From: Dyella amyloliquefaciens | GTDB lineage: Bacteria > Pseudomonadota > Gammaproteobacteria > Xanthomonadales > Rhodanobacteraceae | Direction of reading: 5' to 3' | DNA: 64,000 bases | Assembly: GCF_004296575.1 (NCBI RefSeq) | Contig: NZ_SAYT01000002.1 | Location: 549,313-613,312 of the forward strand | In this document: positions 16,828-26,231 of the stretch, one piece after another | How the letters are laid out: the number at the start of each line of letters is the position of its first letter | Position numbering within the stretch: position 1 is the stretch's first letter | Position numbers and translations under genes: made by a program | Notes under the pieces: generated by a model | What the model was told of the DNA's origin: nothing | The model's input: only the letters and a program-made list of their open reading frames with translations | The model's database searches: none

Positions 16828-17724
16828 ATGCCTCGGCCGCTACCCTCCCTGAATGCCCTGCATGCCTTTGAGGCCTCAGCCCGCCTGGGCAGCGTGAGCA
16901 AGGCTGCAGTCGAACTGCATGTCACCCATGGCGCCGTAAGCCGACACATACGCTCACTGGAGGAGGCATTGGGACTGCCCCTGTTCCAGCGCCAGGGACG
17001 AGGTCTCGCGCTTACCCCCGCCGGACAGCGCCTGCGCGACACGGCGACCGCCGCCTTCGCCCAGTTGCGCGACACGGTGGAGTCGCTGCGGCCGGAAGCA
17101 GGTCATGCGCCTTTCGTGCTGGGCTGTCCGGTGAGCCTGCTGGCGCGCTGGATGATTCCCAGGCTGGAGCGCCTGATGGCGGAACTGCCGGAACTCAACC
17201 TGCACCTGCGCCCGCAGGAGACGCCCTTCGACGATGTCCTCAGCGGCCTGGATGCGGCCGTGCTCGCCGGTGATGCGCCATGGCCCGCGTCATGGCATGT
17301 GCGCCCGCTGGTGCAGGAACGCATCGGCCCGGTGGCCAGCCCGGAGTTCGCACAAGCCCACCAACTGGCCCGACGACCACCCGATGCGGCACGAGACCTT
17401 CCGCTGCTGCAAACCCAATCGAGAGCCCAGGCCTGGAGCAAGTGGGCGGAGGCGGCCGGCATCGTCCACGTGCAGTTGCCGGCAGCGCAGAGCTATCCCC
17501 ACCTGTATCACCTGATCGAAGCTGCCGTCGCTGGCCGTGGCCTCGCCATCGCACCTGAGCCACTGGTGGCTGACGACCTGGCCTCCGGGCGACTGGTCGC
17601 GCCCTGGGGGTTCGTGGATTCATCGGCGCAGTGGGTACTCGCGACGCCATCGCGCATGCCAGTCGAGCGATCGGAGGCGCTGGCGCGCTGGCTCGCCGCC
17701 GAGTTCAGACGAGCTCCTGGATAA
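16828..17724 (+). CDS. trpI: LysR-family regulator, TrpI-like activator of trpBA
   Basis: A 298-residue LysR-type regulator. The N-terminal winged helix is at about residues 6-65 (PSLNALHAFEASARLGSVSK, then AVELHVTHGAVSRHIRSLEE), close to what I remember of Pseudomonas TrpI and GcvA. The C-terminal effector-binding domain runs from about 93 to the end. It is divergent from trpB and lies between trpB and trpF. The open frame extends far upstream through antisense trpB; the ATG at 16828 is the start that gives a normal-length LysR protein. The TrpI role is inferred from similarity and position; a GcvA-like function is the alternative. Confidence 0.8.
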   Translation: MPRPLPSLNALHAFEASARLGSVSKAAVELHVTHGAVSRHIRSLEEALGLPLFQRQGRGLALTPAGQRLRDTATAAFAQLRDTVESLRPEAGHAPFVLGCPVSLLARWMIPRLERLMAELPELNLHLRPQETPFDDVLSGLDAAVLAGDAPWPASWHVRPLVQERIGPVASPEFAQAHQLARRPPDAARDLPLLQTQSRAQAWSKWAEAAGIVHVQLPAAQSYPHLYHLIEAAVAGRGLAIAPEPLVADDLASGRLVAPWGFVDSSAQWVLATPSRMPVERSEALARWLAAEFRRAPG

Positions 17725-17727
17725 AGC

Positions 17728-17835
17728 GACTGCGCATTTGCGCACCATCGCGTCGCCGCGCCTTCGCGATCAGGCAGTTAGCGCATCTATCCACAGGCTT
17801 TTCCAGCACGCATCCACATTCGCTGTGGAAAACGT
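17728..17835 (+). repeat. 107-bp structured repeat, unit F (dispersed copy)
   Basis: Single copy 4 kb from the main cluster. It has GTTAG-CGCAT-CTATC (one change in the first arm), and boxes at 17787 (CTATCCACA), 17810 (GCATCCACA) and 17824 (TGTGGAAAA) with the same 23- and 14-base spacing. It lies 3 bases after the trpI-like stop codon. Confidence 0.88.
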
Positions 17836-17850
17836 ATCGGTGCCTCCAGC

Positions 17851-17970
17851 TGTAGGAGCGCACCCAGTGCGCGATCGGTGCCGCAACGTGCCTGTGCAGC
17901 GGGCTGATGCGACAACCGTTGGCTGAGGTGAGCCGGCGAGGCTGCGGTCGCGCACTGGGTGCGCTCCTAC
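17851..17970. repeat. REP-like inverted pair overlapping the trpF stop codon
   Basis: Units at 17851-17875 (+) and 17947-17970 (-), core GTAGGAGCGCACCCAGTGCG. On the minus strand the TAG within GTAGGAGCGC is the trpF stop codon, so the repeat abuts or forms the 3' end of the gene. Confidence 0.88.
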
Positions 17971-18587
17971 CGTGAGGCGTTGCGCACGGCCTGGATGAAA
18001 TCCGCCAGCTTGACCGGGTCCTTGATGCCCGGCGCGGATTCGACACCACTGGCGACATCCACCGCCCACGGTCGTGCCACGCGAACGGCCTCGCCCACGT
18101 TCGCCGGGGTGAGGCCACCCGCGAGAATCAACGGCTGCGCGAGATCGTTGGGCATCAGCGACCAGTCGAAGGTCTTGCCGCTGCCGCCTGCCTCACCGAG
18201 GCCATGCCCGTCCAGCAGCAGCCCAGCCGCGGACGGATAGCGCCGCAGCTTGTGCAAGGCCACCTTGCCCTCGCCCATGGCAATGGCCTTGAGAAAGCGC
18301 CGACCGAACTGGGCGCACCAGTTGTCCGGCTCCTGGCCATGGAACTGCAGCAGATCCGGCTGTACCGCTTCGATCACTTCCTGCACGAGCTCGGCATCGT
18401 CGTCCATGAACAGCGCGACTGTGCCGACGAAGGGCGGCAAGGCATCCACGATGGTGCGTGCCTGCTCCAGCGTGACGCGGCGCTTGCTGCGCTCCGTGAA
18501 GACCAGCCCGATCGCATCCGCGCCCAGCTTCGCCGCCAGCAGTGCGTCCTCGACGCGGGTCATGCCGCAGCACTTGATGCGGGTCAT
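17967..18587 (-). CDS. trpF: Phosphoribosylanthranilate isomerase
   Basis: A 206-residue TIM-barrel enzyme that isomerises N-(5-phosphoribosyl)anthranilate to CdRP in tryptophan synthesis. The start [11 protein letters not shown] contains the catalytic Cys region. A phosphate-binding stretch [11 protein letters not shown] and a DVASGVE motif near the C-terminus are typical. The ATG at 18587 overlaps the truA stop (ATGA), so trpF is coupled to truA, as in many gammaproteobacteria. Its TAG stop lies inside a REP-like element. Confidence 0.96.
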   Translation of the reverse strand: MTRIKCCGMTRVEDALLAAKLGADAIGLVFTERSKRRVTLEQARTIVDALPPFVGTVALFMDDDAELVQEVIEAVQPDLLQFHGQEPDNWCAQFGRRFLKAIAMGEGKVALHKLRRYPSAAGLLLDGHGLGEAGGSGKTFDWSLMPNDLAQPLILAGGLTPANVGEAVRVARPWAVDVASGVESAPGIKDPVKLADFIQAVRNASR

Positions 18588-19351
18588 TGGCTTACCTCCG
18601 CCGGCAGGCCCCAACGTGCTTCGTAGCGCGGCCCGATGAACGTCAAGCCGGAGGCGAGTGCCGTAGGACCCGCCACTTCACGGCTGCGCCCCGCCAACAG
18701 TTCGCCCATCCAGGACACCGGTTGCTCGCCGCGCCCGATCGGCAACAGCGAGCCGACGATGTTGCGCACCATGTGATGCAGGAAAGCGTTCGCCTCGATT
18801 TCGATGATGACCTGCTCATCCTCGCGACGGACGCTCACGCCCAGCACTTCGCGACGCGCATGAGCCGCCTGGCAGGAGATCGCGCGGAATGCGCTGAAGT
18901 CGTGTTCGCCCATCAGGACCTGCGCCGCCTCGTGCATGCGCACGGCATCCAGCGGCAGCCGCTCCCATGTCACGTAGCGCGCGTCGAGTGCGGCGCGCAC
19001 CGGTCGATTGAGAATGCGATAGCAGTAACGCCGGCTGCGCGCGGAAAAACGTGCATGGAACGCCTCGTCCACCGGCTGTGCCCACAGCACCGCCACGCTG
19101 GGCGGCAAGTTGGAGCAGGTGCCGAGCACCCAGCCGCGCAGGTCGCGTTGCACTTCGGTGTCGAAATGCACCACCTGGCAACGCCCGTGTACACCCGCAT
19201 CCGTGCGCCCCGCACAGGTCACTTCCACGGGATGCGCGGCAACGAACGACAACGCCTTCTCCAGCGCGCCCTGCACGGTGTCGCCGTGGGTCAGCCGCTG
19301 CCAGCCGGAGAAATCGGTGCCGTCGTATTCGATGCCAAGGGCAAGTCGCAT
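18584..19351 (-). CDS. truA: tRNA pseudouridine(38-40) synthase
   Basis: A 255-residue enzyme that converts U38, U39 and U40 of the tRNA anticodon arm to pseudouridine. The catalytic aspartate is D51 in [11 protein letters not shown]. The N-terminal [13 protein letters not shown] and C-terminal [13 protein letters not shown] motifs are conserved. It follows fimV by 105 bases on the same strand and overlaps trpF at its end. Confidence 0.97.
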   Translation of the reverse strand: MRLALGIEYDGTDFSGWQRLTHGDTVQGALEKALSFVAAHPVEVTCAGRTDAGVHGRCQVVHFDTEVQRDLRGWVLGTCSNLPPSVAVLWAQPVDEAFHARFSARSRRYCYRILNRPVRAALDARYVTWERLPLDAVRMHEAAQVLMGEHDFSAFRAISCQAAHARREVLGVSVRREDEQVIIEIEANAFLHHMVRNIVGSLLPIGRGEQPVSWMGELLAGRSREVAGPTALASGLTFIGPRYEARWGLPAEVSQ

Positions 19352-19403
19352 GAAGGGAAAACGCCATCTACGGGAACGACAAGGGTAACAGGCCCCAAAC
19401 GCA

Positions 19404-19429
19404 CTCGGGCCGGCAAAGGCCGGCCCGAG
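19404..19429 (-). terminator. Probable terminator hairpin after fimV
   Basis: An 11-bp perfect stem (CTCGGGCCGGC / GCCGGCCCGAG) with a 4-base loop lies 27 bases past the fimV stop codon. Only a short TTT follows on the minus strand, so termination may be partial before truA. Confidence 0.55.
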
Positions 19430-19456
19430 CGGGGTTTGCTGCGATGACGGAGCGCG

Positions 19457-21853
19457 TCAGTGGATGCTGTCGAGCAGGCGCTTGGCCACGTCCTTCTGCA
19501 TCTGCGTGCCCTCGTGGATCACTTCCTCGAGCATCGCCTGGGCACCGTCCGGATCGCCCATGTCGAGGTAGGCGCGCGCGAGGTCGAGCTTGGTATCCAC
19601 CGGATCGTCGCTGAAGGTACCGATCTCGTGGTCCAGCTCGTGGGCCGGCATCTCTTCGGCTGGCTCGGCGAAAGCCCAGCTCGAACCGCTGGTCTCGAAC
19701 TCTTCCTCGACGCTCTTCCCGACCGCAGCGACAGGTTCGCCCGCCGGAGCATGGGCGTGGTTTGTCGTCGGACGCGGCGTCAGGTCGAAATCGAAGTGGT
19801 ACTCGCTGACCTTCTTGTTCGAGGACGAAACGTGCTGCGGCAGCGGCGGCGGCAGCTCTTCGTCGTCGTGGCCTTCGTGCTTCTCTTCGGCGTAGCGGTC
19901 CAGGTCGAAGTGATCCAGCGCGTCACGCTCTTCCTCGTCATGCACCGGCAGCGGCGCACCATGGGAGAACAACGGATGCTCGGGAACCAGGTCTTCGCCC
20001 ATGTGCACGACGTCCTGCCATTCCGACTGCTGCGGATCGGCGATATGTGCGTGCATCGCCTCGGCGGCAGCCTCGAAGTGCTCCACGTCGCGGCGGCTGT
20101 AGTACAGGCTGACCAGCTCCAGGTGCAGGCCGACGTCATCCGGGTGTTCGGCAAGCTGGTCGAGCAGCTCGTCCTGATCCGGATCCAGGCTGTCCATGCC
20201 GATCGTCGGCTCGGTGCCGAAGCGGTCGGCCAGCGAGCCCGTGGAAGCGGCACCGGCGGCAGCGGCCGGCTTGCGACTGCGGCCACGCAGGCCGAGCAGA
20301 AGCAGCAGTACGGCGGCGCCAGCGCCCGCACCCCAGGCCCAGGTCTGCATGTACCAGGGTTCTTCATCAGCCACCGGCGCCGGCTTCGGCGCAGCAGGCT
20401 TGGCGACCGGCTTGACCGGGGCCGGCTTGGCAGCGGCGGTCGTGCTGGCATGTGCCGGTTCGCTGGCGGGAGACGGCGTGGCAGCCGTGGCGCTCGGCGC
20501 GCTGGCAGCCGGTGCCGGCGTGGTACCGGGCGCATTGGCCTTGACCACGGTTTCTTCCGCGGCCGGCTTGGCGGCCTCGGTCTTGGCAGCCTCGGGCTTG
20601 CTCGCTTCCGGCTTGGCGGTCGCGTCGGCCTTGGCCGGGGCGGCAGCAGCGGCAGCCGGCTGTCCAGCGGCCTTGCGGGCATCCGCCAGCTGGTGCTGCA
20701 GGTCGGCGATCTCGCTGTCCTTCAGCGAGAGCAGGCGCTCGTTCTTGCCATTGATGTCTTCCAGGTCCTTCAGGCGCGACTTCAGCTCATTGCCCTGCTG
20801 CTGCAAGGTGGTGAGCGCCTCCTGGCTGCGCAGCAGGTCCTGATGAAGGGCAGCCATGCCCTTCTCCGCCGCCTTGTCGGCGCCCTTGCCGCCCTTGCCG
20901 GCAGCGTTGTCAGCACCTTCCTTGGCCGGCACCAGGGCCAGGCGATCGCCTGAAGGCGCCGCCGTGGTCGGTGCGGACGAGGCGTTGGCGCGGGTACCGG
21001 CATCGGCCACCGTAGTCGGTGCGCGCGCGGCGCCGGAACGCCAGTCACTGTTCTGGCGCATCACTTCGGCAGCAGCGGCGGCGACCGCCGTTGCCTGGGC
21101 ATCCGCCTTCGAAGGAATGCGCAGCACGGCGCCGGTCTTCAGGGCATTGACGTTGTCGCGGTAGAACGCGTCCGGGTTGGCCTGCTTGAGGGCCAACAGC
21201 ATCTGGTTGAAGTCGACGCCCTCGGGGGCCGTTTCATGCGCGATGGCCGACAAGGTCTGGCCACGCTCGACCGGACCGAATGTCTCGCCAGCCGCGGCAC
21301 GGGGAGCTGCCGCCGGCTTGGAAGGCTTGGCCTCGGGTGCCGGCGCCGCAGCGGCCGCCTGGCTGGTACTGCTGGCGGCCGGCGGCGTGCTGGCAGCACG
21401 GCGCGACGCCTTCGGCGCTGCCTGCGTCGGAGCGGCTGTGGCCGGCACATTGTTGGCCATGGCGCTCGGCGGATCGAGCAGGATGGTGAACTCGCGCACG
21501 CTCTTGCCGGCGGCGTTGTTCACTTCGACCAGCAAGTCCAGGTAAGGGTCGTTCACCGGTGCGGAACTGGTGATGCGGATGACCTTCTTGCCATTGGCGC
21601 CGTTGACGACGGCGAACTGCAGGGGAACCGTCGGGCCCGCGGCAACGCCCGCCTGGGCGGCATCCTCGGCGGAAGCGAGCCGTGCAGTCAGATTCTGCAG
21701 CTCGGCCGGGCTGTCGGGATTAACCGGGATTTCGGCCAGCAACGGCTGCCCCAGGGCGGATTTCACCTGGATCTGGCCCAGTTCCAGTGCGGCTGCCTGG
21801 CTGCTGCCGAGGGCGAGCGCCACCAGCATAGACAGCTTCAACGAACGATTCAT
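19457..21853 (-). CDS. fimV: Pilus assembly/polar hub protein FimV
   Basis: A 798-residue inner-membrane protein needed for type IV pilus assembly, twitching and polar organisation in relatives. It has a signal peptide (residues 1-22), the FimV N-terminal domain (LELGQIQVKSALGQPLLAEI), a LysM peptidoglycan-binding region at about 195-250, and a coiled coil at about 325-395. A long Ala/Pro/Lys-rich linker follows, then one membrane segment near 503-525 and an acidic cytoplasmic part. It ends in the conserved TPR-like C-terminus (KLDLARAYLDMGDPDGAQAM). It is shorter than Pseudomonas FimV (about 900 residues), mainly in the linkers. The asd-fimV-truA-trpF order is widely conserved. Confidence 0.95.
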   Translation of the reverse strand: MNRSLKLSMLVALALGSSQAAALELGQIQVKSALGQPLLAEIPVNPDSPAELQNLTARLASAEDAAQAGVAAGPTVPLQFAVVNGANGKKVIRITSSAPVNDPYLDLLVEVNNAAGKSVREFTILLDPPSAMANNVPATAAPTQAAPKASRRAASTPPAASSTSQAAAAAPAPEAKPSKPAAAPRAAAGETFGPVERGQTLSAIAHETAPEGVDFNQMLLALKQANPDAFYRDNVNALKTGAVLRIPSKADAQATAVAAAAAEVMRQNSDWRSGAARAPTTVADAGTRANASSAPTTAAPSGDRLALVPAKEGADNAAGKGGKGADKAAEKGMAALHQDLLRSQEALTTLQQQGNELKSRLKDLEDINGKNERLLSLKDSEIADLQHQLADARKAAGQPAAAAAAPAKADATAKPEASKPEAAKTEAAKPAAEETVVKANAPGTTPAPAASAPSATAATPSPASEPAHASTTAAAKPAPVKPVAKPAAPKPAPVADEEPWYMQTWAWGAGAGAAVLLLLLGLRGRSRKPAAAAGAASTGSLADRFGTEPTIGMDSLDPDQDELLDQLAEHPDDVGLHLELVSLYYSRRDVEHFEAAAEAMHAHIADPQQSEWQDVVHMGEDLVPEHPLFSHGAPLPVHDEEERDALDHFDLDRYAEEKHEGHDDEELPPPLPQHVSSSNKKVSEYHFDFDLTPRPTTNHAHAPAGEPVAAVGKSVEEEFETSGSSWAFAEPAEEMPAHELDHEIGTFSDDPVDTKLDLARAYLDMGDPDGAQAMLEEVIHEGTQMQKDVAKRLLDSIH

Positions 21854-22032
21854 CGTGTATTCCCCCGAACGACCCCGACGTTTTTATTGGCTCACCGCAA
21901 AACGGTGGCACCTGCAACGCGGTCACTTTAGTTAGGTACAAGCCAATCAACAATAGTACCGGCCAGTATTTACAACATCTTGCTGCAGTTTGTTCTTGTC
22001 TGTCCGCACCCGCCAAAGGGCCGGATTTCAAC

Positions 22033-22329
22033 TCAGGGATGGCCGGTTCCCTGCTGGGTCGCCTGCAGCGCCTTGAGCTGGCGTTGCAGGTCGGCAATCT
22101 GCTGGTCCTGCTGCTTGAGCTTCTCGTCCGCCTGATGCGTCCGGCCTTCTTCCTTCTGGACGTCACCCTGCAACCGTTTCACTTCCCCCTGCTGGCTGGA
22201 AATGGCCTGGTCCAGCTGCTTCTGCTGGGCGGGGACCTGGCTTCCCGACGCGGAGGGGTTTTGCGCTGCCCAGGCTGGCACGGCAAGCACCAGAGCACAC
22301 CACGACAGCCTGGACAGCACGACTTTCAT
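22033..22329 (-). CDS. Small secreted coiled-coil protein of unknown function
   Basis: A 98-residue protein with a signal peptide (residues 1-21, cleavage near AWA-AQN) and a mature region that is mostly heptad-like and Gln/Lys/Glu-rich, so probably a periplasmic coiled coil. The start codon shares one base with the asd stop (TAATG), which ties its translation to asd. I do not recognise a family. Its place between asd and fimV suggests an envelope or pilus-related helper, but this is position-based speculation. It lacks a Cys lipobox. Confidence 0.7.
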   Translation of the reverse strand: MKVVLSRLSWCALVLAVPAWAAQNPSASGSQVPAQQKQLDQAISSQQGEVKRLQGDVQKEEGRTHQADEKLKQQDQQIADLQRQLKALQATQQGTGHP

Positions 22330-23357
22330 TACAGGTAATCCTTGATGAGCAGTTCGGCGACCTGCACGGCATTCAGTGCGGCGCCCTTGCGGATGTTGTC
22401 GGCGACGACCCAGAGATCGAGGCCGCGCTCATGCGAGATGTCCTCGCGAATGCGGCCGACGAACACCGGATCCTTGCCCGCGGCGTCGCCCACCGGCGTC
22501 GGATAACCACCGGCCTTGCGCTCGTCCATCACCACCACGCCTTCGGCGTTTTCCAGCAGCTCGCGTGCCTGCTCGGCGGTGATCTTGTCGCGGGTCTCGA
22601 TGTGCACGGCCTCGGCGTGGCCGTAGAACACGGGCACGCGCACCGCCGTCGGATTCACCTGGATGGTGTTGTCCTCGAGGATCTTGCGCGTCTCCCACAC
22701 CATTTTCATTTCTTCCTTGGTGTAGCCGTTCGCCTGGAAGTCGTCGATGTGCGGAATGACGTTGAAGGCGATCTGCTTGGAGAACTTCTTCGGCTCCACG
22801 TCCTGGAAGCTCAGCATGGCGGCGGTCTGCTGGCCGAGTTCCTCCAGGCCGCTGCGGCCGGCGCCGGACACGGACTGGTAGGTCGCCACGTTGATGCGCT
22901 CGATACCCGCGGCGCGATGGATCGGCGCCAGCGCCACCAGCATCTGCATGGTGGAGCAGTTCGGATTGGCGATGATGCCGCGCGTGGTGTACTCGGCGAT
23001 GGCGTGCGGGTTCACCTCGCTCACCACCAGCGGGATATCGTCCTGATAGCGGTACTCGGAGGTGTTGTCGATCACCACGGCGCCTGCTGCCGCAGCGCGC
23101 GGCGCGTGCTCGCGGCTCACCGAGCCGCCGGCCGAGAAGAAGGCGATGTCCACGCCGTTGAAATCGTAGTCGGCCAGGTTCTGTACGGTGACCTGTTTTC
23201 CGCCAAAGGTGATTTTTTCGCCCGCCGAACGCTCGCTGGCCAGCGGCACCAGCTCGCTGATCGGAAAATCACGCTCGGCCAGGATGGCCAGCAGGGTTTC
23301 ACCCACGGCGCCCGTCGCACCGACCATTGCCACCTTGTAGCTGCTCTTCTTGCTCAT
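22329..23357 (-). CDS. asd: Aspartate-semialdehyde dehydrogenase
   Basis: A 342-residue NADPH enzyme that reduces aspartyl phosphate to aspartate semialdehyde, the branch point to lysine/diaminopimelate, threonine and methionine. The N-terminal Rossmann motif is VGATGAVGETLL. The catalytic cysteine is C134 in NPNCSTMQM. The active-site His lies in the C-terminal half. Length and fold match the usual bacterial ASADH. It precedes the coiled-coil gene and fimV in the same direction. Confidence 0.97.
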   Translation of the reverse strand: MSKKSSYKVAMVGATGAVGETLLAILAERDFPISELVPLASERSAGEKITFGGKQVTVQNLADYDFNGVDIAFFSAGGSVSREHAPRAAAAGAVVIDNTSEYRYQDDIPLVVSEVNPHAIAEYTTRGIIANPNCSTMQMLVALAPIHRAAGIERINVATYQSVSGAGRSGLEELGQQTAAMLSFQDVEPKKFSKQIAFNVIPHIDDFQANGYTKEEMKMVWETRKILEDNTIQVNPTAVRVPVFYGHAEAVHIETRDKITAEQARELLENAEGVVVMDERKAGGYPTPVGDAAGKDPVFVGRIREDISHERGLDLWVVADNIRKGAALNAVQVAELLIKDYL

Positions 23358-23478
23358 GTCCCGTTATCAGGTAGGAGGAATCGGAAAATCGCCTCGCGGC
23401 ACCGATCTCCGCTATGCGCGGAAATCTAGCCGGGGCAGCGCACAAAACAACCTGCGACACGCATGGGCGTGAAAGTCA

Positions 23479-24495
23479 TCACGCTTTGGGTGTCACTCGG
23501 CTCAATACGGCCGGGTTCAGCGGCGTCGGCGGTTTTCCGGCCGACTCACCAAATCCCAGCGCCGCAATCACATTATCGACAGCCAGATTGGCCATCGCGC
23601 GGCGCGTTTCTTCGCTGGCGCTGGCGATATGCGGGCTGAGCACCACATTCTCCAACGACATCAGGTCCGGATGTACGCAAGGCTCGCCTTCGAAGACATC
23701 CAGCCCCGCTGCGGCCAGCTGGCCCTCGCGAAGCGCCGCCGCCAGTGCAGCATCGTCGACGATGCCGCCTCGCGCAACATTCACCAGCACCGCCGAGCGC
23801 TTCATCTGCGCCAGCTCCGGAGCTCCGATCGCATGCCGGTTCTCCGGCGTGAAAGGCAGCACCAGCACCAGGAAGTCCGACTGGCGCAGCAATTCTTCCT
23901 TGCTGACCAGGGTGGCGTGGCACTCGCGCTCCACTGTCTCAGGCAGTCGCGAGCGGTTGTGATACAGCACCCGCATGTCGAAGCCGAACGCGCGGCGGGC
24001 GATACCCTGCCCGATCCGCCCCATGCCGAGGATGCCCAGCGTGCGTCCATGGATGTCCAGGCCCAGCCAGTCGTCGAAGCGCATGTGGCTGCCCGGCCAC
24101 TGCCCCGCCCGCAGCCAGCGCTCCGCCGCCCCGACGCGACGCCCCGACGCCAGCATCAGCGCCCAGGCAAAGTCGGCGACGCTTTCAGTGAGCACTTCGG
24201 GGGTGTTGCTGGCGAGGATCCCTGCACGGGTGAGCGCGTCCAGATCCAGATTGTTGTAACCGACACCGAGATTGGCGACGACCCTGAGACGCGCATTGCC
24301 GTCCAGTACGGCGGCGTCCACACGATCGGCCAGGCCGACCACGGCGGCATCGACGCCCGCCAGCTTCCTCTTCAGCTCATCGGCAGTGTGTCGGCGCTCG
24401 ACAGCCTCGGCTTCGACATCGAAATGCTCGGCCAGGCGCGCAAGCACATCGGGGAACAACGGGCGAGATACCCAGACTTTCGGTTTGGCGGTCAT
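23479..24495 (-). CDS. D-isomer-specific 2-hydroxyacid dehydrogenase (GhrB/glyoxylate-hydroxypyruvate reductase-like)
   Basis: A 338-residue NAD(P)H oxidoreductase. Its nucleotide-binding motif is LGILGMGRIGQGIARRA. The substrate arginine is in VNVARGGIVDD, with a Glu in FEGEP and the catalytic His in LSPHIAS. These match glyoxylate/hydroxypyruvate reductases and related 2-ketogluconate reductases; exact substrate cannot be set by eye. It is not the pdxB or serA type because it lacks their extra C-terminal domains. It lies between aroC (upstream) and asd (downstream), 49 and 121 bases away. Confidence 0.88.
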   Translation of the reverse strand: MTAKPKVWVSRPLFPDVLARLAEHFDVEAEAVERRHTADELKRKLAGVDAAVVGLADRVDAAVLDGNARLRVVANLGVGYNNLDLDALTRAGILASNTPEVLTESVADFAWALMLASGRRVGAAERWLRAGQWPGSHMRFDDWLGLDIHGRTLGILGMGRIGQGIARRAFGFDMRVLYHNRSRLPETVERECHATLVSKEELLRQSDFLVLVLPFTPENRHAIGAPELAQMKRSAVLVNVARGGIVDDAALAAALREGQLAAAGLDVFEGEPCVHPDLMSLENVVLSPHIASASEETRRAMANLAVDNVIAALGFGESAGKPPTPLNPAVLSRVTPKA

Positions 24496-24544
24496 CAGCT
24501 TATGGGTCTGCTCAACATCAGTTGGCGCGGCGACGCGCCAAAAC

Positions 24545-25633
24545 TTAGGGAATACGGGGATCGACCTCGCCGACGTCGCCGCACTGCGCGCGATGGCGCA
24601 GCGCGTGATCCATCAACACCAGGGCCACCATGGCCTCGCCGATCGGCGTCGCACGAATGCCCACGCAGGGATCGTGGCGTCCCTTGGTGACCACATCGAC
24701 CGGTTCGCCGGCAAGGTTCACGCTGCGGCCGGGAATGAGGATGCTCGACGTGGGCTTGAGCGCCATCGAAGCGACGATGGCCTGGCCCGAGCTGATGCCG
24801 CCGAGGATGCCGCCGGCATGGTTGGAGGCAAAGCCGTCGCGACTGATTTCATCGCGATGCTGGCTGCCGTGCTGTACCACCGCGCCAAAGCCGTCGCCGA
24901 TCTCGACGCCCTTCACCGCATTGATGGACATGAGCGCGGCGGCGATATCGGCGTCGAGCTTGCCATAGATCGGCTCGCCCCAGCCCGGCGGCACGCCTTC
25001 GGCCACCACGTTGACGCGCGCACCGACGGAATCGCCGGATTTGCGCAAGGCATCCATGTATCCCTCCAGCACCGACACTTCATGCGCGTCGGGCCAGAAG
25101 AACGGGTTCTGCTCCACCACGCCCCAGTCGAACGAGCCCGGCGTGATCTCGCCGATCTGCGCCATGTAGCCGCGCACGCGCACGCCATGGCGTTCGGCCA
25201 GCCATTTCTTCGCAACCACGCCGGCTGCCACGCGCATCGTCGTTTCGCGCGCGGAGGAACGCCCGCCACCACGCGGGTCGCGGATGCCGTATTTCTGCCA
25301 GTAGGTGTAGTCGGCGTGGCCCGGACGGAAGGTCTGGGTGATGTCGCCGTAGTCCTTGCTGCGCTGGTCGGTGTTTCGGATCAGCAGCGCGATGGGCGTG
25401 CCGGTGGTCTTGCCTTCATACACGCCGGAGAGAATCTCCACCTCGTCGGCCTCGCGACGTTGCGAGGTATGGCGCGTCTTGCCGGTGGCGCGGCGATCCA
25501 GATCGGCGCGGAACTCTTCCACTGCCAGCGACAGGCCCGGCGGACAACCGTCGATCACGCAGCCGATGGCGGGACCGTGGCTTTCGCCGAAGGTGGTGAC
25601 GGTGAAGAGTTTGCCGAAGGAGTTGCTGGACAC
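24545..25633 (-). CDS. aroC: Chorismate synthase
   Basis: A 362-residue flavin-dependent enzyme that makes chorismate from EPSP, the last step of the shikimate pathway and the source of tryptophan precursors. The N-terminus [19 protein letters not shown] and the [14 protein letters not shown] and GGRSSARET signatures are clear. I use the GTG at 25633 because the conserved N-terminus starts there; the open frame extends further upstream without family similarity. Confidence 0.96.
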   Translation of the reverse strand: MSSNSFGKLFTVTTFGESHGPAIGCVIDGCPPGLSLAVEEFRADLDRRATGKTRHTSQRREADEVEILSGVYEGKTTGTPIALLIRNTDQRSKDYGDITQTFRPGHADYTYWQKYGIRDPRGGGRSSARETTMRVAAGVVAKKWLAERHGVRVRGYMAQIGEITPGSFDWGVVEQNPFFWPDAHEVSVLEGYMDALRKSGDSVGARVNVVAEGVPPGWGEPIYGKLDADIAAALMSINAVKGVEIGDGFGAVVQHGSQHRDEISRDGFASNHAGGILGGISSGQAIVASMALKPTSSILIPGRSVNLAGEPVDVVTKGRHDPCVGIRATPIGEAMVALVLMDHALRHRAQCGDVGEVDPRIP

Positions 25634-25667
25634 GAGGCTCGTTCGTCTGCGGGGAAACCCGCACAGC

Positions 25668-26225
25668 TTAGCGCGATGCGGGCACCGCTGCGCTGTTTGC
25701 CGCGATTTCGCGCCACTCCCGCGCAAGCATGGCGAAAACCACGTCATCCACCCATTCGCCGCGATGCCGAAAACTCTCGCGAAAATGGGCTTCCTGGCGA
25801 AGACCCAGGGCACGCATCAGCGCCATGCACGGCTCGTTACGCGGGTCGACCGAGGCATGGACGCGATGGACGTCCAGCCGGCCAAACAGCTCGCCGAGCA
25901 GCACCTGCACGGCCTCGCGCGCAAAACCCTTCCCCTGATGCTCTGGCGCCACGGTGATGCCGAACTCGCCGAGGCCGTCTCCCGACAGGCAGAAACCCAG
26001 GTCGCCGATCAGCGCGCCATCGCGCAATCGAATGGCGCGCTGGAACCAGGTGCCAGGCGCGGGCGTCGCCGATTGATTACCGATGAAACGATCCGCATCC
26101 GCCAGCGTGACGGGTTGCCAGCCCTGGTATCGCGCCACCTCCGGATCGGAGCGGTAGCGAAACAGGACGGTTGCATCAACGGGATGCAACGCGTCGAGCC
26201 GGAGCCGCGAGGTCTCCAGCTCCAT
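25668..26225 (-). CDS. GNAT-family N-acetyltransferase (RimJ/RimL type)
   Basis: A 185-residue acetyltransferase that uses acetyl-CoA. It begins [11 protein letters not shown]-like ([13 protein letters not shown]), typical of the RimJ/RimL branch. The acetyl-CoA loop is [12 protein letters not shown] (Q/R-x-x-G-x-G/A form), followed by [20 protein letters not shown], the usual motif B. The substrate is unknown; ribosomal protein N-termini, antibiotics or small molecules are all found in this family. It lies between prmB and aroC on the same strand, with 6 bases to prmB, so it is probably in the same operon. Confidence 0.85.
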   Translation of the reverse strand: MELETSRLRLDALHPVDATVLFRYRSDPEVARYQGWQPVTLADADRFIGNQSATPAPGTWFQRAIRLRDGALIGDLGFCLSGDGLGEFGITVAPEHQGKGFAREAVQVLLGELFGRLDVHRVHASVDPRNEPCMALMRALGLRQEAHFRESFRHRGEWVDDVVFAMLAREWREIAANSAAVPASR

Positions 26226-26231
26226 GGTCGA

